This document shows positions 51,922 to 60,293 of a stretch of 64,000 bases of DNA, in pieces; the first letter of the stretch is position 1, and each line of letters begins with the position of its first letter. Source of the DNA: Paraflavitalea devenefica (lineage in GTDB: Bacteria; Bacteroidota; Bacteroidia; Chitinophagales; Chitinophagaceae); contig NZ_JAARML010000001.1 in assembly GCF_011759375.1 (NCBI RefSeq), forward strand, positions 1,364,001-1,428,000, in the 5' to 3' direction. The notes under the pieces were generated by a model that was given only the letters and a program-made list of their open reading frames with translations, had not been told where the DNA came from and made no database searches. The position numbers and the translations under genes were made by a program.

Positions 51922-52030
51922 TTGGCTGATGGAGAATGGCGGGTAGCATAGTGTAAGAAATACTCATTCTCCCTGTCCTGGACCGTGGTAACACAATAGT
52001 AAACCTTTTTACATGCCTGTCTTCTTTTTA

Positions 52031-52061
52031 TTGGTGACCTTGGCGGCAACCTTTATTTTTG
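52031..52061 (+). promoter_or_regulatory. Promoter of gcvT
   Basis: TTG (52031-52033), 20-bp spacer, TATTTTTG (52054-52061). It sits 17 bases before the ATG at 52079, which decides the start against an upstream in-frame Met at 52013. Confidence 0.7.
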
Positions 52062-52078
52062 CGGCTCAAAATCATCAA

Positions 52079-53164
52079 ATGAAGAATACTCCTTTCACGC
52101 AAAAACACATCGCGCTGGGCGCTAAAATGGCGGAGTTTGCCGGCTACAATATGCCGATCTCCTACAGCGGTATCAATGACGAACATGCTGCCGTGCGCAC
52201 CAATGCCGGCATCTTTGATGTAAGCCATATGGGTGAGTTTATCCTGAAAGGAGAACATGCGCTGGACCTTATTCAGCGGGTAACTTCCAATGATGCTTCC
52301 AAACTTACAGCCGGTAAAGCGCAGTACAGTTGCCTGCCTAATAACAAGGCTGGTATTGTAGATGACCTGCTGGTATATTGCATAGAAGAGAACAAAGTAT
52401 ACATGCTGGTAGTGAATGCTTCCAATATTGAAAAAGACTGGAACTGGATCAGCCGGCACAACACCAGGAATGTTGAAATGCACAACGTAAGCGATAAAAC
52501 CTGCCTGCTGGCCATACAGGGGCCCAATGCCACTAAAATGCTGCAGCCGCTTACTGATATGGATATTCTGAACCTGAAATATTACACCTTCACCAAGGGC
52601 AAATTTGCAGGCGTAGACAATGTGCTGGTGAGCGCTACCGGTTATACCGGCGCCGGTGGGGTAGAGATCTACTTTGAAGACAAAGACGGGGCTGCTGATA
52701 AAATATGGGAGGCCATCTTTGCGGCCGGCGGTTCCCAGGGCCTGAAACCCATTGGCCTGGGCGCCCGCGATACCCTGCGCCTCGAAATGGGCTTCTGCTT
52801 ATATGGCAACGATATTGATGATACCACTTCTCCGCTGGAAGCGGGCCTGGGATGGATCACCAAATTCACCAAAGATTTCACCGCAAAAGACAAGCTGGAA
52901 CAGCAAAAGAAAGCCGGTGTGGGCCGCAAGCTGGTTGGCTTTGAAATGATAGACAAAGGTATTCCCCGCCACGACTATGAGATCATGGATGCCGGTGGTA
53001 AGCCCATTGGGAAAGTAACCTCCGGCACACAGGCCCCCAGCCTGGGCAAGGCCGTAGGCATGGGTTATGTGGAAAGCGCCTTTGCACAACTGGATAGCAT
53101 CATCTACATCAAAGTGCGGGATAAGCTGTTACAGGCCAAAGTGGTGAAATTTCCGTTTGTATAG
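52079..53164 (+). CDS. gcvT: Glycine cleavage system T protein (aminomethyltransferase)
   Basis: From Met 52079 ([23 protein letters not shown]) 361 residues, the usual GcvT length. [29 protein letters not shown] is the folate-binding N-terminal signature; [15 protein letters not shown] and [21 protein letters not shown] follow. With the P and H proteins (not in this window) it moves the aminomethyl group of glycine to tetrahydrofolate. Monocistronic here. Confidence 0.94.
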   Translation: MKNTPFTQKHIALGAKMAEFAGYNMPISYSGINDEHAAVRTNAGIFDVSHMGEFILKGEHALDLIQRVTSNDASKLTAGKAQYSCLPNNKAGIVDDLLVYCIEENKVYMLVVNASNIEKDWNWISRHNTRNVEMHNVSDKTCLLAIQGPNATKMLQPLTDMDILNLKYYTFTKGKFAGVDNVLVSATGYTGAGGVEIYFEDKDGAADKIWEAIFAAGGSQGLKPIGLGARDTLRLEMGFCLYGNDIDDTTSPLEAGLGWITKFTKDFTAKDKLEQQKKAGVGRKLVGFEMIDKGIPRHDYEIMDAGGKPIGKVTSGTQAPSLGKAVGMGYVESAFAQLDSIIYIKVRDKLLQAKVVKFPFV

Positions 53165-53220
53165 TGGTTTTCTTGGCTTGTTTCTTGCTATTTACATAGC
53201 TCCTCAGAAACCGACAGGCC

Positions 53221-53694
53221 ATGCCCACTATCCACCTTACCACCTTTATAGCCGCCCCTGTTGAAAGGGTATTCAATCTTAGCCGCAGTATTGAGTTGCA
53301 CAAAAAGGCCATGACACATACCGGCGAGCAGGCCGTAGCGGGCACTACCATGGGATTGATCGGGCTGCATGAAACAGTGACCTGGAAAGCAAAGCACCTG
53401 TATAAAATACGGATCATGAAGGTAAAAGTGACTGCCATGGAGCAGCCTTTTTCCTTTACCGATGAAATGGTGGAAGGCGCTTTCAAAAGCATGAAACATG
53501 AGCATCACTTCAAGCCTATTGAAAATGGTACGCTGGCCATTGATATCTTTTCCTTTGAAACCCCTTATGGTGCCATCGGAAAAATGATCAACACCTTTTA
53601 CCTGCGCAAGTACATGGAACAATTGCTGGAATTGCGCAACAAGGTGATCCGGGAATATGCAGAAAGCGACAAGTGGAAATTCATATTGCAATAG
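53221..53694 (+). CDS. SRPBCC-fold protein
   Basis: A 157-residue protein with the SRPBCC fold: TTFIAAPVERVFNLSRSIELHKKAM at the N-terminus, a central beta-sheet, and the C-terminal helix YLRKYMEQLLELRNKVIREYAE typical of the SRPBCC/CHU_P2812-like group. Ligand unknown. Unlike the copy at 5245 it has no membrane anchor. Confidence 0.75.
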   Translation: MPTIHLTTFIAAPVERVFNLSRSIELHKKAMTHTGEQAVAGTTMGLIGLHETVTWKAKHLYKIRIMKVKVTAMEQPFSFTDEMVEGAFKSMKHEHHFKPIENGTLAIDIFSFETPYGAIGKMINTFYLRKYMEQLLELRNKVIREYAESDKWKFILQ

Positions 53695-53827
53695 CCCCGC
53701 TTATTTTTGCAAATAATTAACGGCAGCCGACCCTTGCATACTGAACTCCCGGTTTCATATTTTGTTTTTTTAGCTGGTATCTGCTCCTTAACATTGCAGC
53801 AGATTTCCTAAAATAGTTTTCCCTGGC

Positions 53828-54571
53828 ATGACGATGACGAACAACAAACCTACGCTGTACACCTCCTTATCCCCCGCCTTGTTGCACTTGTATGATCTCA
53901 ATAACGCTGTAGTGGTGATCATTGATGTATTAAGAGCCACTTCCACCATTGCTACAGCTTTGTATAACGGTGCCAAATGCGTGATACCGGTAGATAGCGT
54001 GGCCAGGTGTATTGAACTGGGCAGAAGGATTGATTCCATTACGGCTGGCGAGCGTGACGGACAGATCGCTGAAGGCCTGGAATATGGCAACTCACCTTTT
54101 GAATACCCGGAATCATTCATCCGTGCAAAGACGCTGGTGCTGACCACTACCAATGGCACGAAATTATTACACATGGCATTGGAGCGGGGAGCGGGGCAGA
54201 TTGTGACGGGTTCCTTCCCCAACTTGTCTGCGGTATGTGATTACATCATGGATCAGCAGTTGCCGGTAATATTGGGATGTGCAGCGTGGAAAGACCGTGT
54301 AAACATTGAAGATACGCTCTTTGCCGGTGCAGTCATCAACCGGGTAAAAGACCATTTTTCCATCAATTGTGACTCTTCACAGATGGCCGAAACTATGTAT
54401 ATAAAGGCTAAGAAAGACCTTTATGGCTTCATGCGGGACAAAAACGCTTCCCATTATCACCGCCTTACCGGGTTTGGGCTGGAAAAGGATATACGCTATT
54501 GTTTAACAGAAGATATAGCGAATATTTTGCCCTTTTATGAAGACGGGAAGCTGGTAGTGCATACCCGCTAA
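53828..54571 (+). CDS. comB: 2-phosphosulfolactate phosphatase ComB
   Basis: A 247-residue ComB-family protein. The N-terminal VVIIDVLRATSTIATALYNGA carries the Mg-binding Asp and the family signature RAT(S/T)T; LTTTNGTKLLHMALE and LGCAAWKDRVNIEDTLFAGA are further ComB blocks. ComB removes phosphate from 2-phosphosulfolactate in coenzyme M synthesis in methanogens; bacterial members are widespread and the physiological substrate in Bacteroidota is open. Met 53834 is an equally good start. Confidence 0.8.
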   Translation: MTMTNNKPTLYTSLSPALLHLYDLNNAVVVIIDVLRATSTIATALYNGAKCVIPVDSVARCIELGRRIDSITAGERDGQIAEGLEYGNSPFEYPESFIRAKTLVLTTTNGTKLLHMALERGAGQIVTGSFPNLSAVCDYIMDQQLPVILGCAAWKDRVNIEDTLFAGAVINRVKDHFSINCDSSQMAETMYIKAKKDLYGFMRDKNASHYHRLTGFGLEKDIRYCLTEDIANILPFYEDGKLVVHTR

Positions 54572-54811
54572 AAAGGGGCTGTTTTTTACCACTTATTACA
54601 GGAAAGCCTTACCCGGCGGGCCAAAAATTTTTGCTTTTTGTAAATTTGATGTATTATTGTGCCGGAATAGGACTGATAAGTCATACCCGATTCTCTGCTA
54701 ACTCATCAGTTTTTGTGCATTCCAACTCAATATAAACTCAATTCAAAGATTTTTTTTCAACACACACAAAGATTGGTCTTCTGATCAAGTGTTAAACTCT
54801 CAAGTTTTGTT
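54572..54811 (+). promoter_or_regulatory. Leader region of rho
   Basis: A -7 element TAAATTTG at 54641-54648 with no good -33 gives a leader of about 155 nt. Within it ACTGAT (54672-54677) can pair with ATCAGT (54705-54710), followed by TTTT, a weak attenuator-like hairpin. Rho autoregulation by attenuation is known in other bacteria; here it is only a suggestion. Confidence 0.35.
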
Positions 54812-56497
54812 ATGTATGATATTCTCCAACTGAACGACATGCTCGTTCCCGAACTGCTTGATATAGCGGAGCAGTTAAAAATTCCTAACTCCAAGAAGCT
54901 CGACAAGCAGGGTCTCATCTACAAAATCCTCGACAAACAAGCCGTCCTGGCCAGTGATGAAAAAGGTGCATCAACTGAAGATAAAGGCAAGCGCAAACGC
55001 ATTATAAAAACCACTACCGCCAATGCTACAGAAGAAGCAGATGTGATGAGTACAGGCGAAGAGAAGAATAAAAAAGAAGTTAAAAAAGAAGCGCCGAAGA
55101 AAAAAGCCGCTGAGAAGGTAGTAGTAGCTAAAAAAGCCGCCCGCAAAAAAACCGACGACGATCAACAGGTGCTGGACCTGCCCCCGGTCATACAAGAGGA
55201 AGAAGATGATGAGGATGATGATGAAAGGTCAATGCAGCCGGCCCAACAGCAATCCGGCAATGTAATGACCCAGGAAGATGAAGGTGGCCCCGAAGATCAG
55301 CCATCCAATGGCAATGGCGGCGGTCAGGACCAGCAACACAAGGCATACCCCCGTCATCGTGAAACAGCCTTCAACATTGAGTTTGACGGTGTTATCCTCG
55401 CAGAAGGCGTATTGGAAATGATGCCCGACGGTTATGGTTTCCTGCGCTCTTCCGATTACAACTACCTTTCTTCTCCCGACGATATTTATGTGTCACCTTC
55501 ACAGATAAAACTGTTTGGTTTAAAAACCGGTGATACCGTATATGGCGCTGTACGTCCTCCCAAGGAAGGCGAAAAATACTTTGCCTTATTGAAAGTGGAA
55601 ACCATCAATGGTAAAGCGCCGGAAGATGTGCGTGACAGGGTTCCTTTTGATTACCTCACGCCTTTATTCCCATATGAGAAGCTGAACATCTTCACAGCAC
55701 CCAATGCTTACAGCACCCGTATCATGGACCTGTTCACACCCATTGGTAAAGGACAGCGTGGATTGATCGTGGCGCAACCTAAAACAGGTAAAACAGTATT
55801 GCTGAAGGAAGTGGCCAACGCCATCGCCGCCAACCACCCGGAATGCTATCTCATGGTAGTCCTGGTAGATGAGCGCCCTGAGGAAGTTACTGATATGGAA
55901 CGTAGTGTGAAAGCAGAAGTAATTGCTTCCACCTTCGATGAGCCTGCTGAAAAGCACGTAAAAGTATCTACCATCGCTTTGCAGAAAGCCAAGCGCCTGG
56001 TAGAGTGCGGTCACGATGTAGTGATCCTGCTCGATTCCATCACCCGTCTGGCCCGTGCCCACAATACGGTGGCGCCTGCTTCCGGTAAAGTACTTTCCGG
56101 TGGTGTGGAAGCCAATGCCATGCAGAAGCCCAAACAATTCTTTGGCGCTGCCCGTAAAATTGAAAATGGCGGTTCTCTGACCATCCTGGCTACGGCCCTT
56201 ATTGATACCGGCTCTAAAATGGATGAAGTGATCTTTGAGGAATTTAAAGGTACCGGTAATATGGAATTGCAACTGGACCGTCGCCTGGCCAACAGGAGGA
56301 TCTTCCCGGCTATTGACCTGGTAGCTTCTTCTACCCGCCGTGACGACCTGCTGCTGGAAAAAGAGGTGCTCCAGCGTATGAACCTGCTCCGTGTATATCT
56401 CACAGATATGAATACGGAAGAAGCCATGCATGAGCTGCTGCGCCGTATGCGTGGCACCAAGGACAACCAGGAATTCCTGGCCAGCATGAATGGATAA
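54812..56497 (+). CDS. rho: Transcription termination factor Rho
   Basis: A 561-residue Rho. Rho-N domain at residues 1-40 ([23 protein letters not shown]), then about 145 residues of Lys/Glu/Gln/Asp low complexity ([31 protein letters not shown]) that replace the short linker of E. coli Rho. The CSD RNA-binding fold ([13 protein letters not shown]...[10 protein letters not shown], about 206-230) and the RecA-like core with Walker A QPKTGKT (about 323-330) and RLARAHN/Q-loop and R-loop [19 protein letters not shown] follow. Long N-terminal inserts are known in Bacteroidota Rho. Confidence 0.96.
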   Translation: MYDILQLNDMLVPELLDIAEQLKIPNSKKLDKQGLIYKILDKQAVLASDEKGASTEDKGKRKRIIKTTTANATEEADVMSTGEEKNKKEVKKEAPKKKAAEKVVVAKKAARKKTDDDQQVLDLPPVIQEEEDDEDDDERSMQPAQQQSGNVMTQEDEGGPEDQPSNGNGGGQDQQHKAYPRHRETAFNIEFDGVILAEGVLEMMPDGYGFLRSSDYNYLSSPDDIYVSPSQIKLFGLKTGDTVYGAVRPPKEGEKYFALLKVETINGKAPEDVRDRVPFDYLTPLFPYEKLNIFTAPNAYSTRIMDLFTPIGKGQRGLIVAQPKTGKTVLLKEVANAIAANHPECYLMVVLVDERPEEVTDMERSVKAEVIASTFDEPAEKHVKVSTIALQKAKRLVECGHDVVILLDSITRLARAHNTVAPASGKVLSGGVEANAMQKPKQFFGAARKIENGGSLTILATALIDTGSKMDEVIFEEFKGTGNMELQLDRRLANRRIFPAIDLVASSTRRDDLLLEKEVLQRMNLLRVYLTDMNTEEAMHELLRRMRGTKDNQEFLASMNG

Positions 56498-56533
56498 TTG
56501 TAATGTCAGAGCTTCTCGAAGCCTTAAAATAAT

Positions 56534-56562
56534 AGACCCCGCTGAGTGCGGGGTCTTTTTAT
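56534..56562 (+). terminator. Terminator of rho
   Basis: AGACCCCGC (56534-56542) with GCGGGGTCT (56548-56556), loop TGAGT, then TTTTATTT. Confidence 0.85.
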
Positions 56563-56587
56563 TTCGGGTAATTCGTTCTGATTCGTG

Positions 56588-57289
56588 TTATTTAATCTCC
56601 ACATTCTTTAACCGCTCTGTTCTCCAGTAACCCATGAGCGGGCCAGCTACCGTAGTATCCGGGATTTCGTAGAGATAATAGGTTTTGGTAGGTATATGGA
56701 AACGCCATAGTGTGGCTGTTTTAGCGCCTTTTTCATTTTCCTGTACACCCATCAGCACCAGGGTATTATTGTCCAGCCACGTAGCATCTTCTATGGAACC
56801 GCCCGGCCCCAGGAATACCAGGCGCGTTTTTGTTTTGTCGTCTACATCTACCAGGCTTACCTCGCAATCGGGCCCTATTTCATGGCCAATCAGGCGCCCC
56901 TTGCTATCTTTCGTGATATCAATATTATAACTGTCCAGGTCAATAAATAGGGAGCTGTCGGGTGAATATTTGAGAAAGGGGCCATAAGAAGCAAAATAAT
57001 CTTTATCCGGCGTAAAAGCAGCTACCAGCATGGAGTCTTCCTGCCAGGAGCTTACCATCCTGAACTTGCTCCAGTCAAAACCCGCCGCCTTCTTTTTGGC
57101 ATAACCGGAAAAGCCGGAAGTGCTGAACGATTGGATCGCTTCTGCAGATAACAGCGTGTCGAGCGTTTCCGTTACGGAATCTTCCCCCGGTGGCGTAACT
57201 GCCTGAGGTTCTTTTTTCGTCTTGTCCTTACAGGATACAACGATCAATGCAACAGCTATAAAGGTGTATAGGAAATACCTCATACGCAT
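56588..57289 (-). CDS. Lipoprotein of unknown function
   Basis: From Met 57289 (MRMRYFLYTFIAVALIVVSCKDK) 233 residues; lipobox IVVSC. After a charged linker come beta-strand-rich segments (KFRMVSSWQEDSMLVAAFTPDKDYFASYGPFLKYSPDSS; VFLGPGGSIEDATWLDNNTLVLMG) resembling WD40/beta-propeller blades but without clear repeats. No family assigned. An upstream in-frame stretch to 57382 is hydrophilic and not used. Confidence 0.7.
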   Translation of the reverse strand: MRMRYFLYTFIAVALIVVSCKDKTKKEPQAVTPPGEDSVTETLDTLLSAEAIQSFSTSGFSGYAKKKAAGFDWSKFRMVSSWQEDSMLVAAFTPDKDYFASYGPFLKYSPDSSLFIDLDSYNIDITKDSKGRLIGHEIGPDCEVSLVDVDDKTKTRLVFLGPGGSIEDATWLDNNTLVLMGVQENEKGAKTATLWRFHIPTKTYYLYEIPDTTVAGPLMGYWRTERLKNVEIK

Positions 57290-57339
57290 AGATTCTGTTC
57301 TTTCAAGGTACCAATTCTCCCGCAAAACCACATACTTAT

Positions 57340-57354
57340 GCGATAGTTTATCGC
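57340..57354. promoter_or_regulatory. 15-bp palindrome in a divergent gap
   Basis: GCGATA-GTT-TATCGC, perfect, between the lipoprotein gene (start 57289, minus) and the small open frame at 57384 (plus). A possible operator. Confidence 0.35.
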
Positions 57355-57383
57355 TGTTGCAAATCCTTTCTTTGCCCACCAAA

Positions 57384-57509
57384 ATGCTGCTAACGGTTAT
57401 GGCTAAAATCAGGTACAGGAGAACCAGGAAACGACGGTTGTTAATTTTTTATGGCATTGCGCTCATTATAATGATCATGCTGGTGCTCATAACCACTTTT
57501 CTTTCTTAG
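57384..57509 (+). CDS. Possible small basic membrane protein
   Basis: A 41-residue open frame (a later Met at 57399 gives 36): Lys/Arg-rich start MAKIRYRRTRKRRLL followed by one membrane helix (IFYGIALIIMIMLVLITTFL). It lies in an otherwise empty gap and has the positive-inside arrangement expected of a real small membrane protein. No homologue known to me. Low confidence. Confidence 0.4.
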   Translation: MLLTVMAKIRYRRTRKRRLLIFYGIALIIMIMLVLITTFLS

Positions 57510-57549
57510 AAAAAGACACATCCAGCCTTAGCTTTCACCTTTATCGTCT

Positions 57550-57789
57550 TTATCCCTTATCTACCAGGGCATCAATCTTTGAAGACAGCTTCCGGTCTTT
57601 ATCGGTTACCACATCACCTGCGTCATGCGTGGAAAGCCAGATATCCACGCGGTTATAGACATTTGTCCATAATGGATGGTGGTTCATCTTTTCCGCTTCT
57701 ATGGCCACCCGGGTCATAAAGGCAAATGCTTCGGAAAAATTCCGGAACTCAAACTTCCGGTAGAGCGAGTTATTTTCTTCCTGCCACAT
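57550..57789 (-). CDS. phhB: Pterin-4a-carbinolamine dehydratase
   Basis: A 79-residue PCD/DCoH protein. FRNFSEAFAFMTRVAIEAEKMNHHPLWTN with the catalytic His-His pair (NHHP), then YNRVDIWLSTHDAGDVVTDKD, matches the family core. It regenerates the pterin cofactor of aromatic amino acid hydroxylases. Unusually short N-terminus but complete core. 16 bp before the IPExxxVDY gene start on the same strand. Confidence 0.9.
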   Translation of the reverse strand: MWQEENNSLYRKFEFRNFSEAFAFMTRVAIEAEKMNHHPLWTNVYNRVDIWLSTHDAGDVVTDKDRKLSSKIDALVDKG

Positions 57790-57805
57790 ATAGCAAATGT
57801 TTAAG

Positions 57806-58240
57806 TTAAAATATCAGGTGCCCCTTGTTCTTGATCTTCTCATTCGTAAGTTCTGTTACCAGTTGTACAGCGCCAATACCTTTAATGGCCCCTATCAGGT
57901 CGTGCAGGAAATCATCGGCCACCAGGTCGCCTTTCAGGAGCCACAGGAAATCCAGGTGCCTGAATTCCGGCAGCAGGTACTCTCCGTCATTCTGGTTATT
58001 GTATAAATAATGTACCAGGGAGCTGTTGGGTTCACGGTACTCGAAAATGGAAAAGTAATAATGCCGTTGTTTTTTGAACAACTGGATCTCAATATCATTA
58101 TTAATGCGGAAATCGAAGCGCAGCAACTGGTTAAGCTGCCAGCAGAACTGGTAATTCTTTACCGGCGCCACAATACCCATCAGGCGGGTATTGTCGAAAA
58201 AATCATCGGCCAGATCATCAAAGTCGAGCTTCAGTTTCAT
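57806..58240 (-). CDS. IPExxxVDY-family protein
   Basis: A 144-residue protein of the Bacteroidota IPExxxVDY family; the eponymous motif appears as LPEFRHLDFLWLLKGD (about residues 92-107). The remainder (LIGAIKGIGAVQLVTELTNEKI) fits the short alpha/beta fold. Function unknown; the family is a useful phylum marker. It follows the M28 peptidase by 14 bp. Confidence 0.82.
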   Translation of the reverse strand: MKLKLDFDDLADDFFDNTRLMGIVAPVKNYQFCWQLNQLLRFDFRINNDIEIQLFKKQRHYYFSIFEYREPNSSLVHYLYNNQNDGEYLLPEFRHLDFLWLLKGDLVADDFLHDLIGAIKGIGAVQLVTELTNEKIKNKGHLIF

Positions 58241-58254
58241 GGTGAGTTAGGTTA

Positions 58255-59916
58255 TTAAAACTCCACCTCTGTTTCCAGGGTTTCTTCACCCCTTTTATAC
58301 TTCACCCTTGCCTTGTCTCCCTTTTTAAACTTTGAAAGCGCCTGCATATAGCCTTCCATCGAAGTCGTGGAGAAATCACCCAGTTGTACAATAACGTCGC
58401 CGGTTTTAATACCCGCTTTCTTGGCTGGCCGGTTGTCGCTTACGCCATCCACCCGCACACCGCTGCCGCTGAAAGTATAATCCGGCATAATGCCCATCGT
58501 AACGCTGAAGCGGGTGGAAGTGCTGGTTTGTACTTCACGGGTTTTGGTGAAAGCCAGTTTCCCTTTGGGACCGGCTGCCTGTATAATTTCTTCAATCAGC
58601 TTAATGATCTGCCACTCGCCGGTATAATTGATCTTGTCAGCATCGTCGGAAGGGCGGTGGTAATCGTTGTGCAGTCCGGTGAAGAAGAACAACACCGGTA
58701 GATCTTTCCGGTAAAAAGAAGTATGGTCGCTGGGGCCGGTGCCGCTGCTGTCAAACTTCAGGGTCAAAGGTTGTTTTTTCGTGGTCAGTTTGCCAAGCGC
58801 TTCACCCCAGAAAGGAGAAGTGCCATAGCCGCCTACCGTTACTGTTTTACTGGAATCATTCAGCCGGCCCACCATATCCATATTGATCATATAACTTACC
58901 TGTTGCAGGTCAACAGTAGGATGTTCCGTAAAGTATTTGGAGCCATTCAGGCCCAGCTCTTCCCCCGAAAAGGCGATTAGTAAATAATTATTGCTTTTGT
59001 TTTTGGAAACCTTCAGCAGCTTGCCCAGCTCTATCAGGGCGGCCGTGCCGCTGGCATTGTCATCGGCGCCGTTGTGGATCAGCTTTTCACCGGTGCGCAG
59101 CATGGAGTTATTATCTTCTCCATAGCCCAGGTGGTCATAATGGGCGCCCAGCACCACCGTGGTGGTGGCCCCGTTGTCAATATATCCTGCTACATTGTGG
59201 CCGGTGCGTTTTTTATCGCCGATAGCCACCTTGATCTTAATATCATAGGTAGCCGATTCATCCTTCAGGTGCGTCTGCTTTACCTTATTGGCGATATAAA
59301 TAACAGGAATACGAGCGGTTTCTGCACGGTCTTTCCCATCAAACTTTAAACCATCTGCAATAGCCGAACTGTTATAAATAATCAGGGCGTTGGCGCCTTT
59401 ATCGGCCACCTTCGCTGCTTTTGTTCTGATGGCCTGCATCAGGTCAAAATGAGGGTTGTCTTTCTGCTCTTCCAGTATTTCTTTCAGGTCAAAGAACCAG
59501 GGCACACCCTGTTCGGGCAAAGCAATAGAAACGGCTTCCTCCAGGCTGGTGTTGGGACTGCCGGCCAGGGGGAAAAATTCGTCATTCAGCTTCAGCTCAT
59601 GGTTATTGATAAAGAAAAAAGTATTGCTGTTAATTTGCTTGCCATCATTGATCTCAAAAGCCTGGAACCAGCTACTGTTGTCGCCTTTGGGTTGAAGGCC
59701 TGCCTGCTGGAATTGAGTGCTGATATATTCCCGGGCGAGTTTTTCCCCGTTTGTGCCTGCCCGGCGCCCTTCCAGTTTGTCATCTGCCAGAAAACTGATA
59801 TGTGCCTGCAGGTTGGCAATGGCTGCTTTATCAGCTTTTTTTAACTTTTGAGCAAAAGAGTGGGTACTAAATAGCAAGAAGGCAAGAATCAAACGCAAGG
59901 TTCGGGTCTTCGTCAT
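58255..59916 (-). CDS. Secreted M28 zinc peptidase with PDZ domain
   Basis: A 553-residue protein: signal peptide (cleavage after SFA, about residue 22); protease-associated insert (about 110-230); M28 catalytic domain with GAHYDHLGYG (zinc His and Asp), HNGADDNASGTAAL (bridging Asp), FSGEELGLNGSKYF (Glu base and zinc Glu), INMDMVGRL (Asp) and NDYHRPSDDADKINY (His). A C-terminal PDZ domain (about 455-545) contains GVRVDGVSDNRPAKKAGIKTGDVIVQLG. Acts in the periplasm or outside as aminopeptidase; the PDZ domain suggests substrate or partner binding. An exact promoter lies upstream. Confidence 0.92.
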   Translation of the reverse strand: MTKTRTLRLILAFLLFSTHSFAQKLKKADKAAIANLQAHISFLADDKLEGRRAGTNGEKLAREYISTQFQQAGLQPKGDNSSWFQAFEINDGKQINSNTFFFINNHELKLNDEFFPLAGSPNTSLEEAVSIALPEQGVPWFFDLKEILEEQKDNPHFDLMQAIRTKAAKVADKGANALIIYNSSAIADGLKFDGKDRAETARIPVIYIANKVKQTHLKDESATYDIKIKVAIGDKKRTGHNVAGYIDNGATTTVVLGAHYDHLGYGEDNNSMLRTGEKLIHNGADDNASGTAALIELGKLLKVSKNKSNNYLLIAFSGEELGLNGSKYFTEHPTVDLQQVSYMINMDMVGRLNDSSKTVTVGGYGTSPFWGEALGKLTTKKQPLTLKFDSSGTGPSDHTSFYRKDLPVLFFFTGLHNDYHRPSDDADKINYTGEWQIIKLIEEIIQAAGPKGKLAFTKTREVQTSTSTRFSVTMGIMPDYTFSGSGVRVDGVSDNRPAKKAGIKTGDVIVQLGDFSTTSMEGYMQALSKFKKGDKARVKYKRGEETLETEVEF

Positions 59917-59949
59917 ATATAGCTTTTTAATCGGGAGAATAGACGCTCA

Positions 59950-59979
59950 CAAAGGTATAGCTGGCAAAGGCCATACCAA
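59950..59979 (-). promoter_or_regulatory. Promoter of the M28 peptidase
   Basis: On the minus strand TTG (59979-59977), 19-bp spacer, TACCTTTG (59957-59950). It gives a leader of about 25 nt before the ATG at 59916. Confidence 0.72.
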
Positions 59980-60149
59980 TAAATGTTAGAGGTTTTTTAT
60001 AAAGAAATTACCCTTTTCACAAATCTTGAAAGAGGCCTATTGCATTGATCCGCAGTCATAAACAGCCGCAAATGATTACCCGCCCATGAATAATCATGAA
60101 TTTGGCATTAATAATTGCTTTTGTCCTTCATAAGCTCGTCTTTTTTCCT

Positions 60150-60293
60150 TTACTTTTGCAGATTGCCCTTTTGGGAACGGGCAGTTGACAATGAGCAGTG
60201 GCAGTTTGGCGCAAGCCACTGATAGTAAACCGCTACTGTAAACTGATAAACTGCCAACGGCGACAGGAGCAACTGTAAATAACAACGCAAAGC
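60150..60293 (+). promoter_or_regulatory. Leader of the SNF2 helicase with alternative hairpins
   Basis: A -7 element TACTTTTG (60150-60157), with TTC near the -33 position. The leader of about 130 nt can form hairpin (a) CAGTGGC (60196-60202) with GCCACTG (60215-60221), or hairpin (b) TGGCAGTTT (60199-60207) with AAACTGCCA (60248-60256). The two share 60199-60202 and exclude each other, the arrangement of a conditional leader. Confidence 0.4.

Noticed and set aside
52013..52078. GcvT start 22 codons upstream
   Set aside because: An exact promoter lies inside this stretch (52031-52061) and the GcvT family begins with MKNTPFTQ at 52079.
60215..60221. GCCACTG as a possible cobalamin riboswitch motif
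   Set aside because: The B12 box and the other conserved elements of the cobalamin riboswitch are not present; the sequence is explained by a simple hairpin.
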